NCBI RefSeq assembly: GCF_025950095.1
Contig: NZ_JAPDDR010000005.1
Span: forward strand, 372,001 to 436,000
Origin: Luteolibacter rhizosphaerae
GTDB lineage: Bacteria > Verrucomicrobiota > Verrucomicrobiia > Verrucomicrobiales > Akkermansiaceae
Direction of reading: 5' to 3'
Length of the DNA stretch: 64,000 nt
Shown here: positions 55,193 through 63,345 of the stretch, piece after piece
Layout of the letters: each line of letters begins with the position of its first letter
Numbering within the stretch: the stretch's first letter is position 1
Notes under the pieces: generated by a model
Databases searched by the model: none
Told to the model about the DNA's origin: nothing
What the model saw: only the letters and a program-made list of their open reading frames with translations
Translations under genes and position numbers: made by a program

Positions 55193-56518
55193 ATGAAAGT
55201 GACCACCCGTAGCACCCTCGCCCTGCTTGCCATGGCGACCACCCTCGTCGCCCAAGAGCCCGCGCAGGCACCGGCTGCGGTGCCTGCAGCACCCGCCCCT
55301 GCCACCGCGACCACGCCGCCGATCGCGATCGGTGATGCACCGGTAGTCGCCACCCCGGCGGTGGAGAAGCCGGCCGAGAAGGCCCCGGAAGCACCGAAGC
55401 CGGACCCGATCAAGGCCGAACAGGAGAAGCTGACGCTGGAGAACAGCCTGGCCGCCGAGCGCCTGAAGGCCGAGACGAACGCGATCCGCGAGGAGATCAC
55501 CCGCCTGAAGATGGAGAAGGAGTTGCTGGCCGAGCGGATTTCGCTGGCCGCGACCAAGCGTCAGGCCGCCGAAGAAGATGCCAACGCGAAGGTGGAGGCG
55601 GAGAGCGCCAAGATCATGCGCGAAGCCTCGATCGCCAAGGCGAAGGCCGAGCTGCTCACCAACGAGCTGAAGGCCGTGCAAAGCCAGTCTGGCATCGAGA
55701 TCAGCAAGCTGCAGAACCAGATCGCCTCTTATGAGATGGAGAGCAAGCGCAAGGGCTATGCCGATGCGAAGCCGATCTACCTGGAGAACCCGCTGAAGGA
55801 TGACGGCACGCTGGTGATCTCCGACCGCCGGATCGCGCTGAACGGCCTGATCACCATGGCGACCGCGGACCACATCACGGACCGCATCGATTTCTTCAAC
55901 AACGCCGACCGCAAGCTGCCGATCTTCATCGTGATCGACCAATCGCCGGGTGGCTCGGTGATGGCCGGCTACCGGATCCTGAAGGCCATGGAATCCAGCG
56001 ATGCGCCGGTGCACGTGGTGGTGAAGTCCTTCGCCGCCTCGATGGCTGCGGGGATCACCACGCTGGCGAAGGAGTCCTACGCCTATCCGAACGCGATCAT
56101 CCTGCACCACCAGATCAGCTCCACCCTCTTCGGCCAGCTGAACCTGACCGAGCAAGGTGAGGTGGTGAAAGAGAGCCAGCGCTGGTGGACGCGCCTCGCG
56201 ACACCGGTGGCCCAGAAGATGGGAGTCACCACGGATGAGTTCATCCAGCGGATGTATGCCCACTCGACCTCGGGCGACTGGAGCGAATTCGGCGAAGATG
56301 CGCAGAAGCTGAAGTGGGTTAACCACATCGTGCAGGGCATCGAGGAAAGCTCCTTCACCAAGAACCCGGATGCGGCTCCTGCACCCCAACCGCAGGTGGC
56401 GGCCCAGCTGGAAGAGAAGGTGGATGCGAACGGCAAGCCCTTCGCCTTCCTGCCGCGCCTGACGCCGAAGGATGTCTACTTCCTCTACAATCCGGACAGC
56501 TACTACCGGATGCGCTGA
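55193..56518 (+). CDS. Secreted ClpP-like serine protease with coiled coil
   Basis: 441 aa from ATG 55193, giving a signal peptide (MKVTTRSTLALLAMATTLVA). Residues ~28-75 are an Ala/Pro-rich linker; ~80-185 is a long Glu/Lys/Ala-rich helix likely to form a coiled coil; ~200-400 is a ClpP/crotonase-like protease domain. Visible are PIFIVIDQSPGGSVMAG, the catalytic Ser283 in SFAASMAAGI, and His305-His306 in AIILHHQ, a spacing close to ClpP. The Asp partner is not clear. Normal ClpP is cytoplasmic and signal-less, so this exported version with a coiled-coil arm is unusual. Terminator follows at 56548. Confidence 0.75.
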   Translation: MKVTTRSTLALLAMATTLVAQEPAQAPAAVPAAPAPATATTPPIAIGDAPVVATPAVEKPAEKAPEAPKPDPIKAEQEKLTLENSLAAERLKAETNAIREEITRLKMEKELLAERISLAATKRQAAEEDANAKVEAESAKIMREASIAKAKAELLTNELKAVQSQSGIEISKLQNQIASYEMESKRKGYADAKPIYLENPLKDDGTLVISDRRIALNGLITMATADHITDRIDFFNNADRKLPIFIVIDQSPGGSVMAGYRILKAMESSDAPVHVVVKSFAASMAAGITTLAKESYAYPNAIILHHQISSTLFGQLNLTEQGEVVKESQRWWTRLATPVAQKMGVTTDEFIQRMYAHSTSGDWSEFGEDAQKLKWVNHIVQGIEESSFTKNPDAAPAPQPQVAAQLEEKVDANGKPFAFLPRLTPKDVYFLYNPDSYYRMR

Positions 56519-56547
56519 GATGCGGTGACCGCTTAACTTGTTTTCTG

Positions 56548-56576
56548 AAAGCCCCGGCGAATGCCGGGGCTTTTTG
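56548..56576 (+). terminator. Rho-independent terminator after the ClpP-like gene
   Basis: AAAGCCCCGGC (56548-56558), loop GAAT, GCCGGGGCTTT (56563-56573), then further T residues. A perfect 11-bp stem 29 bp after the stop. Confidence 0.9.
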
Positions 56577-56659
56577 CAATGCGGAACTCACACGCTTTCA
56601 ATCGGACATGGCACATCAGACGCTTTGACAGGGAGAGCCGTTCTTCTAACTTCCTCGCC

Positions 56660-59377
56660 ATGCGTCGCCTCCCCCTCGCCGCGATCCTCCTGCCGTTTGC
56701 GTGTGGTTCGCTCAAGGCCGATCCCCTGCCCTTGCGTCAGCCGAATCCGGCGCTGAATGTGCCGGCCGCACCGCCTACCACCAGCCTTTCGCTGGTCGAT
56801 GCCTTCCCTCTCAGCTTCGCGGCTCCGACTTGCTTGGCTTCCGAGCCGAACAACCAGCTCCGGCTCTATGTCTGCGAGAAGGCCGGGGTGATCCAGCTCA
56901 TTCCCGACGTCACCGCGACAAGCCCGGGCAAAGTCGCTTTCTTCAATCTCGCGGGCGTGGTAAACCCGCGGACGGACGAGGAGTTCCGCAATGTCAGCGA
57001 GGGAGGCTTGCTGGGGCTGGCCTTCCACCCGAACTACGCGCAGAACCGCTACTTCTACGTTTTCTATTCGGTTCGAATCGAGATCGGCGGCGAGTATGAA
57101 CTGCACCAGCGGATCTCGCGCTTCACGACGCTGGCAGGAAATCCGAATGCGGTGGATCTCACCAGCGAGCACATCCTGCTGCAGCAGATCGATGACGAAG
57201 GCAACCACAACGGCGGCGACCTTCACTTCGGGCCGGACGGCTATCTCTATATCTCCGTGGGTGATGGCGGAGGGCAGAACGATGTCGGCCTGAATTCACA
57301 GCGCATCGACAAGGACTTCTTCTCCGCGATCATGCGGATCGACGTCGACAAAAAGGTAGGGAACCTGGAGCCGAATCCGCACCCGAATCCTGCCGAGCAT
57401 ACCAACCGTGCGGATGCGGTGCAGCGCACCAACGGGATCGCTCATTACTCGATCCCGGCGGACAATCCGTTCGTGGGGGCGGAGACCTTCAATGGCCTGC
57501 CGGTAGCGGACGAGTATGTGCGGACGGAGTTCTGGGCCACGGGGCTGAGGAATCCCTGGCGCTTCTCCTTCGATGGTGCCGACCTGTGGTGCGGCGATGT
57601 CGGCGGGAGCAAGCGCGAGGAAGTGAACCGGATCGAGAAGGGCAAGAACTACGGCTGGATCTACCGCGAGGGGCTCGGCACCGGCGGCACCTTGGGAAGC
57701 CATCCGCCGCAGCCCGCGGGCTTCGTGCATGAGAATCCGGTGCATGCCTACCCCCGCACCGGCAGCAGCAGCGTGCCGCAGTCGGAAGTTCCGGACACCT
57801 TGCGCGGTGAATCGATCATCGGCGGTCTTATCTACCGCGGCGGGATTAGTTCCCTGTATGGTAAGTACATCTTCGGTGACCATGTCTCCGGCCACATCTG
57901 GTCGATGAATCCGGAAGGACCGACCCGCAATGTCACACGACTTGCGGGCAGCAGCTTCATCTCATCCTTCGGAACCGATCCCTCCAACGGAGATCTGCTG
58001 GTGACGGATTGGGACAGCAACAAGGTTCTGCGCCTGAAGTCGAACACCACCGTCGGTAACTTCCCGGATACCCTCAGCGAGACAGGGCTTTTCAGCAACG
58101 TGGCGACCCTGACGCCCGCTCCCGGGTTGGTGCCTTACGATGTGAATCTTCCTTTCTGGAGCGATCATGCGGTGAAGACACGCTGGTTCAGCGTGCCGAA
58201 TGCGAGCGCCACTCTGAGTCCATCCGCGGAGGGGGCGTGGACGATTCCCGATGGTGCCCTGTGGGTGAAGCATTTCGAGATGGAGATGGAGCGGGGAAAT
58301 CCGGCGAGCAAGAAGCGCCTCGAGACGCGCTTGCTGGTGAAGAATGCCGGAGGTGCCTACGGCGTGAGCTACCGCTGGAACAACGCGGGCACGGAAGCGA
58401 CGCTAGTGCAAGATGCCGGTGAGAGCTTCCCTCTCGCGGTGACCATGGGTGGCATCCCAGCCCCCCAGGTCTGGAGCATTCCGGCACGGAGCCAGTGCAT
58501 GAGCTGCCATACGCCGCAGGCCGGATATGCACTGTCCTTCAATACGCGGCAGCTGAATCTTCCCAAAGACATCCTCGGGCACACCGGGAATCAGCTCACC
58601 ACGCTCTTCAATCAAGGTTACCTGAGTGCGAATCCCGGCTCGCCCAATATGCTGCCGCGTCATCTGCGTGCGGATGAATCGGATTACTCGGTGGAGGCGC
58701 GGGTTCGTTCTTACCTCGCGGTGAATTGCTCCTACTGCCACAAGACCGGCGGCAGCGCGCAGGGACAATGGGACGGTCGTCCCGAACTTCTGCTTAGCGA
58801 GACCGGCTTGATCAATGGCAATGCGACGAACAACGGTGGCAATCCGGCCAACAAGCTCGTCGTGCCCGGTGACACGACGCATTCGATCGTGCTCAACCGC
58901 GTGGCGGTGAGCAATGGCTTCACGCGCATGCCGCCGCTCGGCAGCAACGTGATCGACACCGCGGCGGCATCTTTGCTCAGCACTTGGATCAACGGCGAAC
59001 TGGATGCCCGCCAAAGCTATGCCGAGTGGCGCATCGCGAATTTTGAACCGGATGCGGATCCTGCGGGGGAACCCGGTGCGGATGCCGATGGCGATGGCTT
59101 CACGAACCAAGAAGAGTATCTCGCAGGCACCGACCCATCGAGTGGCAGCAGCCGCTTCGTTCCGCAGATCGAGGGCGAGGCAGGCGAGTTCACGCTGTCC
59201 TTCGAGGTTCCCCTCAACCGCTCGTATCGGATCGAGACATCCGGCAATCTGGGTCAATGGACGCCATGGGACATTCCGGGCAACCAAGGCTTGCCGAGTG
59301 CGGGTGGTGTCGTGGAAATCGCGATTCCCGCCTCCGACCCGATGAGATTCTTCCGGGTGGAGTTGAGGGAGAATTAG
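56660..59377 (+). CDS. Secreted PQQ-type sugar dehydrogenase fused to a dihaem cytochrome
   Basis: 905 aa from ATG 56660 with a signal peptide (MRRLPLAAILLPFACGSLKA). Residues ~45-470 form a six-bladed propeller of the glucose/sorbosone dehydrogenase family (EGGLLGLAFHPNYAQNRY, ISVGDGGGQND, ATGLRNPWRFSFD, VGGSKREEVNRIEKGKNYGW). Two haem motifs follow: CMSCH (613-617) and CSYCH (690-694), so electrons from sugar oxidation could pass to the attached cytochrome. After ~800 come a calcium-type DADGDGFTNQEEYLAG segment and the C-terminal beta module common in this window. Periplasmic. The exact sugar and the PQQ dependence are inferred from family. Confidence 0.83.
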   Translation: MRRLPLAAILLPFACGSLKADPLPLRQPNPALNVPAAPPTTSLSLVDAFPLSFAAPTCLASEPNNQLRLYVCEKAGVIQLIPDVTATSPGKVAFFNLAGVVNPRTDEEFRNVSEGGLLGLAFHPNYAQNRYFYVFYSVRIEIGGEYELHQRISRFTTLAGNPNAVDLTSEHILLQQIDDEGNHNGGDLHFGPDGYLYISVGDGGGQNDVGLNSQRIDKDFFSAIMRIDVDKKVGNLEPNPHPNPAEHTNRADAVQRTNGIAHYSIPADNPFVGAETFNGLPVADEYVRTEFWATGLRNPWRFSFDGADLWCGDVGGSKREEVNRIEKGKNYGWIYREGLGTGGTLGSHPPQPAGFVHENPVHAYPRTGSSSVPQSEVPDTLRGESIIGGLIYRGGISSLYGKYIFGDHVSGHIWSMNPEGPTRNVTRLAGSSFISSFGTDPSNGDLLVTDWDSNKVLRLKSNTTVGNFPDTLSETGLFSNVATLTPAPGLVPYDVNLPFWSDHAVKTRWFSVPNASATLSPSAEGAWTIPDGALWVKHFEMEMERGNPASKKRLETRLLVKNAGGAYGVSYRWNNAGTEATLVQDAGESFPLAVTMGGIPAPQVWSIPARSQCMSCHTPQAGYALSFNTRQLNLPKDILGHTGNQLTTLFNQGYLSANPGSPNMLPRHLRADESDYSVEARVRSYLAVNCSYCHKTGGSAQGQWDGRPELLLSETGLINGNATNNGGNPANKLVVPGDTTHSIVLNRVAVSNGFTRMPPLGSNVIDTAAASLLSTWINGELDARQSYAEWRIANFEPDADPAGEPGADADGDGFTNQEEYLAGTDPSSGSSRFVPQIEGEAGEFTLSFEVPLNRSYRIETSGNLGQWTPWDIPGNQGLPSAGGVVEIAIPASDPMRFFRVELREN

Positions 59378-59393
59378 GCCGCTAGTGTCCGCA

Positions 59394-59485
59394 ACGCCTT
59401 TGGCGTAGAATGTCTGCACTCGTGAGCCCCGGGGTAGCCTCCTGCGTCGGCAACCCCGGGCTCTGTTCCCTAGTCCCGTTGGGAC
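59394..59485. repeat. Three-hairpin dispersed element, copy B
   Basis: Hairpins ACGCC/GGCGT (59394-59406), a GC-rich stem with arms 59424-59435 and 59453-59463 (one bulged C), and GTCCC/GGGAC (59473-59485), with gaps of 17 and 9 nt. It lies between the sugar dehydrogenase and fucosyltransferase genes, which are convergent. The last stem and its loop GTT are identical to copy A. Confidence 0.55.
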
Positions 59486-59518
59486 ATTGGAAGCGGCGAA
59501 GCTGCGGGCGGAGGGGTG

Positions 59519-60379
59519 TCAGTGCTCGAGGCGGTTCGGCACCTTGGTCCACTCGGAAGCGGGCTTGAGGGGCCAGCCGGGGGTGGAGGGGGTGAAGACG
59601 CGCTTGTCGGCATGACGGCGCAGCCAGGCAGCCCACCAACTGAAGGAGCTGTTCGCGACGATGGCGTGGCGACAGGCAGCCATCAGGCGGAAGTCACGCA
59701 ATTCATCGCCGCCTTCGTGGTAGCGAACGGAAGCACCGTGGAAATCGATGTACTGCCGGGCCCAGTCCAGATCATCGCCGAAGACGTGGAACTGGCAGCT
59801 CCCGAGCGTGGAGAGCGCGGAAGTGATACTGGAATCGTAGTAGCCGGAGCCGAGCCGCGGCGAATAGCGATCGCGACGGATGTGCAGGAAGACCGAAGGT
59901 GCGGACGAGAGCTCCGCCTCGAGGGCGGCATCCGCCGAACCTTCCTCGAAGGCCGGAGGCTGGAGTTCGGTACGGATCGTGGAAGCGCGCTCGAAGAAGT
60001 ACTTCTCGCTCTGCCAGTAGCCATTCAGGCGGACGACCTGGCGGTTCGAGATGAAGCCGGTGAGCTGGGTCTCATCCTGATCCGAATCCTCGGCGAGGTA
60101 GGAGCGAAGGGGATTCGGGAGGAGCTTGTTGAAGGAACGGATCGATTTGTGGTGAAAGCCTTTGGGATCGCCGAAGCGCCAACGCGGCGAGGCGATGGCC
60201 GCGGCGATCGGGAACTGGTCGAGCTTGAAAGAGCGGTTGTAGCCGTCGTTCTTGTAGCCGGACACATCGTCGATGATCAGCTCGCGCTGGGTGCGGATCG
60301 CGTAGGCACGCGCCGCCGCGTAGGCGAAGAGCTGGTTGCCCAGCCCGCCTTTGATCATGGCGACAACGGTACGTTTCAC
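59519..60379 (-). CDS. GT11-like alpha-1,2-fucosyltransferase
   Basis: 286 aa, GTG start at 60379 whose bases overlap the stop of the upstream gene (GTGA overlap), so translation is coupled. The N-terminus MIKGGLGNQLFAYAAARAYA is the diagnostic GT11 start; HIRRDRYSPRLG corresponds to the HxRRxDY motif, and IVANSSFSWWAAWL is the donor-binding block. Adds fucose from GDP-fucose to a galactose of a surface glycan, cytoplasmic side. Last gene of a minus-strand polysaccharide operon. Confidence 0.88.
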   Translation of the reverse strand: MKRTVVAMIKGGLGNQLFAYAAARAYAIRTQRELIIDDVSGYKNDGYNRSFKLDQFPIAAAIASPRWRFGDPKGFHHKSIRSFNKLLPNPLRSYLAEDSDQDETQLTGFISNRQVVRLNGYWQSEKYFFERASTIRTELQPPAFEEGSADAALEAELSSAPSVFLHIRRDRYSPRLGSGYYDSSITSALSTLGSCQFHVFGDDLDWARQYIDFHGASVRYHEGGDELRDFRLMAACRHAIVANSSFSWWAAWLRRHADKRVFTPSTPGWPLKPASEWTKVPNRLEH

Positions 60380-61557
60380 TTCCGGGAAATGGATTGGAAC
60401 TTGGCCAAGGACTTGCGGAGGTATGCGACGTCTTCCGGATTCCGCGCCTCATACTCATCGAGCTGGGCCTTCACCTTCGCCACCCGGGCCTCCACGCCGT
60501 CCGGCAGGAGCAGTTCGCCGTAATCTCCCCTGCCCTGCAAGCGCTCAAGCATGTGATCTCCGGTTTCGGGCAAAACGTGGAAGAGATCGACCCATCCGGC
60601 GGGGTGCCCTTTCTTGATGGCCGGATCGGGCATGGGCGGGGTGTTAAGCGGGTGGGCATCAAGGAAGTCCCAGACTTCGACCGGAGGAGCAGAAGGGTCG
60701 GCGGCATTGGCGCGGGCGGCCAGATCGGCGAGCGCGCGGCGGTCCTCCGCAAAATAGGGGTCCGGGTCGCCGAGTTCACGGAAAGCCAGTTGGAACAGGC
60801 CGTGATTCGGGGTGAAGAAGATCACGAGGCGGGTGCCCTTCGCACGGCAGAGGGCGACGATATTTTCGATCATCGCAATCTTCTCCGCATCGACCTGGCC
60901 GGTCGAGATGTGCTGCTTGGCCATCCGGTAGATGGTGGAGAAGTAGAGGAGCTGGCCATCAGGATATTCCGGTTCGCGGCGGAATCCTTCCGGGGTGTGC
61001 TCGGCGAGTTGACCACGCAGCATGCGGCCGGTGGCGGCGAGCGAGGACGAAAGCGTGGAGATGCCGGCCCGGTAGCGGAGTTCCTGTTCCAAGGAGCGGG
61101 GACCACCGGCGAGCGGCGAGATGTCGAAGTCCGCCTGCCGCTTCTTCGCGACCGGGGTAGTCAGGTCGGTGGCATCGATGGCGAGCACGACGAGCTTCGG
61201 GTTTTGATGCTCGATGAAGTAGCGGCACATCGCCTCATTTTCCGCGAGCAGTCCCGCATTCAGTCCGAAGTTCCCGCACTTCATGCCGTTGAAGACGGCG
61301 TGCCGCGGATTCAGGCCGATATCGACGCGGGAAGACCCGAAGAGCCCGGCATCCCATGAGCCGGAACTGGCGAGGCCGGCCTTGCAGGTGCGGTTCCAGT
61401 TCTGCTCGATGGCGCGGTAGGGCTCCATCTTCTGCGAACTGAGAGGCGAAGGGATGATGCGCCACGGATTCGCCCATGAATTGAATGCCAGCGCGATTCC
61501 CGCCACGGCAGCGAAGAAGATCAGGAAAAAGCACTGGTAGCGGCGGAGCTGGCGCAC
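60376..61557 (-). CDS. AlgJ/AlgX-like polysaccharide acetylation accessory protein
   Basis: 393 aa, GTG start at 61557. N-terminal hydrophobic anchor (FFLIFFAAVAGIALAF, ~10-25). The residues LFGSSRVDIGLNP (~72-84) match the conserved LxGxSRvxxGxxP of proteins that accompany MBOAT acyltransferases, an SGNH-like fold placed in the periplasm. Motif LVVLAIDATDLT follows. The gene starts 3 bp after the MBOAT stop and overlaps the fucosyltransferase gene by 4 bp. It likely takes acetyl groups passed by the MBOAT partner. The catalytic Ser is the one in GSSR, judged by pattern only. Confidence 0.75.
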   Translation of the reverse strand: MRQLRRYQCFFLIFFAAVAGIALAFNSWANPWRIIPSPLSSQKMEPYRAIEQNWNRTCKAGLASSGSWDAGLFGSSRVDIGLNPRHAVFNGMKCGNFGLNAGLLAENEAMCRYFIEHQNPKLVVLAIDATDLTTPVAKKRQADFDISPLAGGPRSLEQELRYRAGISTLSSSLAATGRMLRGQLAEHTPEGFRREPEYPDGQLLYFSTIYRMAKQHISTGQVDAEKIAMIENIVALCRAKGTRLVIFFTPNHGLFQLAFRELGDPDPYFAEDRRALADLAARANAADPSAPPVEVWDFLDAHPLNTPPMPDPAIKKGHPAGWVDLFHVLPETGDHMLERLQGRGDYGELLLPDGVEARVAKVKAQLDEYEARNPEDVAYLRKSLAKFQSISRK

Positions 61558-61560
61558 GGT

Positions 61561-63069
61561 CTAGAACTGGAAGTAGATGAACTCGCTGACCTTGTCGAAC
61601 TGCAGGCCGATCACGACGATGAAAACGATGGTGAGGGCGGCGAAGAGCGGAGTGGGCCGCCACTGGTACCAGCGGTGAGGCGTGCGAGCCGGATAGGGCG
61701 CGCCGCGGACCTTCAGGGCGGGCTTGTAGCGGGCGAAGATCTGCTGGGTATTCGGGAGAAGCCAGCAGACCAGCAGGGCGAGGATGATGTGAACCGAGGA
61801 GACGCTGGCCACGACACGGGTCGCCTTGTCCGGCAGGCCGGTGAAGCCTTCCAAGCCGATCATCGAGCCGAGCATGCGGCCGGCGCTGGCGAAATCCGGA
61901 GCACGGAAGAAGACCCAGCCGACCACCACGGCGATGAAGGTAAGCGCGACCGCGAACGGCATGGGCAGGGGCGAGCGGCCGGTGCGCTGGCGGAAGGAGA
62001 GCCAGGCGTGGTTCACGCAAAGGTAAGTACCGTGCAGGGCACCCCACATGACGAAGGTCCAGCCGGCGCCGTGCCAGAGTCCGCCCAGCAGCATGGTGAG
62101 CCAGAGATTCACGTAGCGGCGCGAGGGCCCCTTGCGATTTCCGCCGAGCGGAATGTAGAGATATTCACGCAGGAAGCGTGAGAGCGTCATGTGCCAGCGC
62201 CGCCAGAACTCAACCACCGAAACCGCCTTGTAGGGCGAGTGGAAGTTCAGCGGGAAGCGGATGCCGAACATGCGGGCCGAGCCGATGGCCATGTCCGAGT
62301 AGCCGGAGAAATCGAAGTACAGCTGGAGCGTGTAGGCAAGGGCACCGATCCAAGCCTCCGCCATGGTGGGCACGCGCCCCTCCCCCGCGACCAAGGCAAA
62401 CACGGGATTCGCGATTGGCGACATGTTGTCCGCGATCACGATCTTCTTGAACATGCCCGCGACGAAGATGCCGAGGCCGACCGGAAAATCGCAATGCCAG
62501 CCGTGATCCTTGCGGCGGAACTGTGGCATCATCTCGCGGTGATGGATCAGCGGACCCGCGATCAGGTGCGGGAAGAAGGTCACGAAGAGCAGGTAATCCG
62601 TGAAGTGATACTCCTCCGTCAGGCCTTTCCACGCATCGACCAAGTAAGCGATCTGCAGGAAGGTGAAGAAGGAGATCGCGAGTGGCAGCACGATGTGGGG
62701 CACCACCCCGGGCCAGCCCGTGAGTTCCTGCGAGATCCCGGCCAGGAAGCCCGCATACTTGTAATAGCCGAGCAGGACGAGATTCGCGGCAACACCGCAG
62801 CCTAACAGAAGCTTCCCGGGCCCCGAGTGCTTGAGCGTGGAAAGGCGGCGACCGAGAAGGTAATTCGCTCCGCAGGAGCCGAGGATGAGAACCAGATACT
62901 TCGGGCTCCAGGGTTCACTCGGATCGGGATTCCAGACGCCGTAGTAGACCAGCGACACGAGCACCAACCAGCCGAGCCCGAGCCGGAAAGGAGCACGGCG
63001 CAAGGCGAGGTAGCCGAGCAGCGCCACCGGCAGGAAGACGAGAAGGAAGGTGTAGGAATTGAACAGCAT
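61561..63069 (-). CDS. MBOAT family O-acyltransferase (AlgI-like)
   Basis: 502 aa polytopic membrane protein with roughly ten hydrophobic segments. The family signature LLGGLWHGAGWTFVMWGALHG (around residue 325) contains the catalytic His of membrane-bound O-acyltransferases, and FRRWHMTLSRFLREYLYIPLGG is the preceding AlgI-like block. Moves an acetyl group across the membrane for transfer to a surface polysaccharide. Packed between a small gene 3 bp upstream and the AlgJ-like gene 3 bp downstream. Confidence 0.92.
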   Translation of the reverse strand: MLFNSYTFLLVFLPVALLGYLALRRAPFRLGLGWLVLVSLVYYGVWNPDPSEPWSPKYLVLILGSCGANYLLGRRLSTLKHSGPGKLLLGCGVAANLVLLGYYKYAGFLAGISQELTGWPGVVPHIVLPLAISFFTFLQIAYLVDAWKGLTEEYHFTDYLLFVTFFPHLIAGPLIHHREMMPQFRRKDHGWHCDFPVGLGIFVAGMFKKIVIADNMSPIANPVFALVAGEGRVPTMAEAWIGALAYTLQLYFDFSGYSDMAIGSARMFGIRFPLNFHSPYKAVSVVEFWRRWHMTLSRFLREYLYIPLGGNRKGPSRRYVNLWLTMLLGGLWHGAGWTFVMWGALHGTYLCVNHAWLSFRQRTGRSPLPMPFAVALTFIAVVVGWVFFRAPDFASAGRMLGSMIGLEGFTGLPDKATRVVASVSSVHIILALLVCWLLPNTQQIFARYKPALKVRGAPYPARTPHRWYQWRPTPLFAALTIVFIVVIGLQFDKVSEFIYFQF

Positions 63070-63072
63070 CGG

Positions 63073-63342
63073 TCACTCGGACTCGGGGTCCAGAATGTCG
63101 GCCTCGATCGCACGGTAGGCTTCCAACAGATCCGGATTGCGGTTGCCCGAGCGCTCGGCGAAGGAGCGGGCCCGGGACAAGGCCTCACGCAGGGCTTCCC
63201 GTTCCTCCGGGGTGGCCTCGCGCAGCATCAGGGTGAGCATCTCCAACAGCCGCACCTCCTCATCGAGACGAGCGTCCAAGTCATCAGGCGTGCTGCTGAT
63301 GTGGGCGATCGCGGCAATGACGGCATCGGACAGGGTGTCCAT
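63073..63342 (-). CDS. Small hypothetical protein in polysaccharide operon
   Basis: 89 aa, highly charged and helical (LDARLDEEVRLLEMLTLMLR, TPEEREALREALSRARSFAE). No signal peptide or known domain. Placed 3 bp before the MBOAT gene and 3 bp after the SGNH-like gene, so it is co-translated with them. Possibly a cytoplasmic accessory protein; role unknown. Confidence 0.7.
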   Translation of the reverse strand: MDTLSDAVIAAIAHISSTPDDLDARLDEEVRLLEMLTLMLREATPEEREALREALSRARSFAERSGNRNPDLLEAYRAIEADILDPESE

Positions 63343-63345
63343 CGT

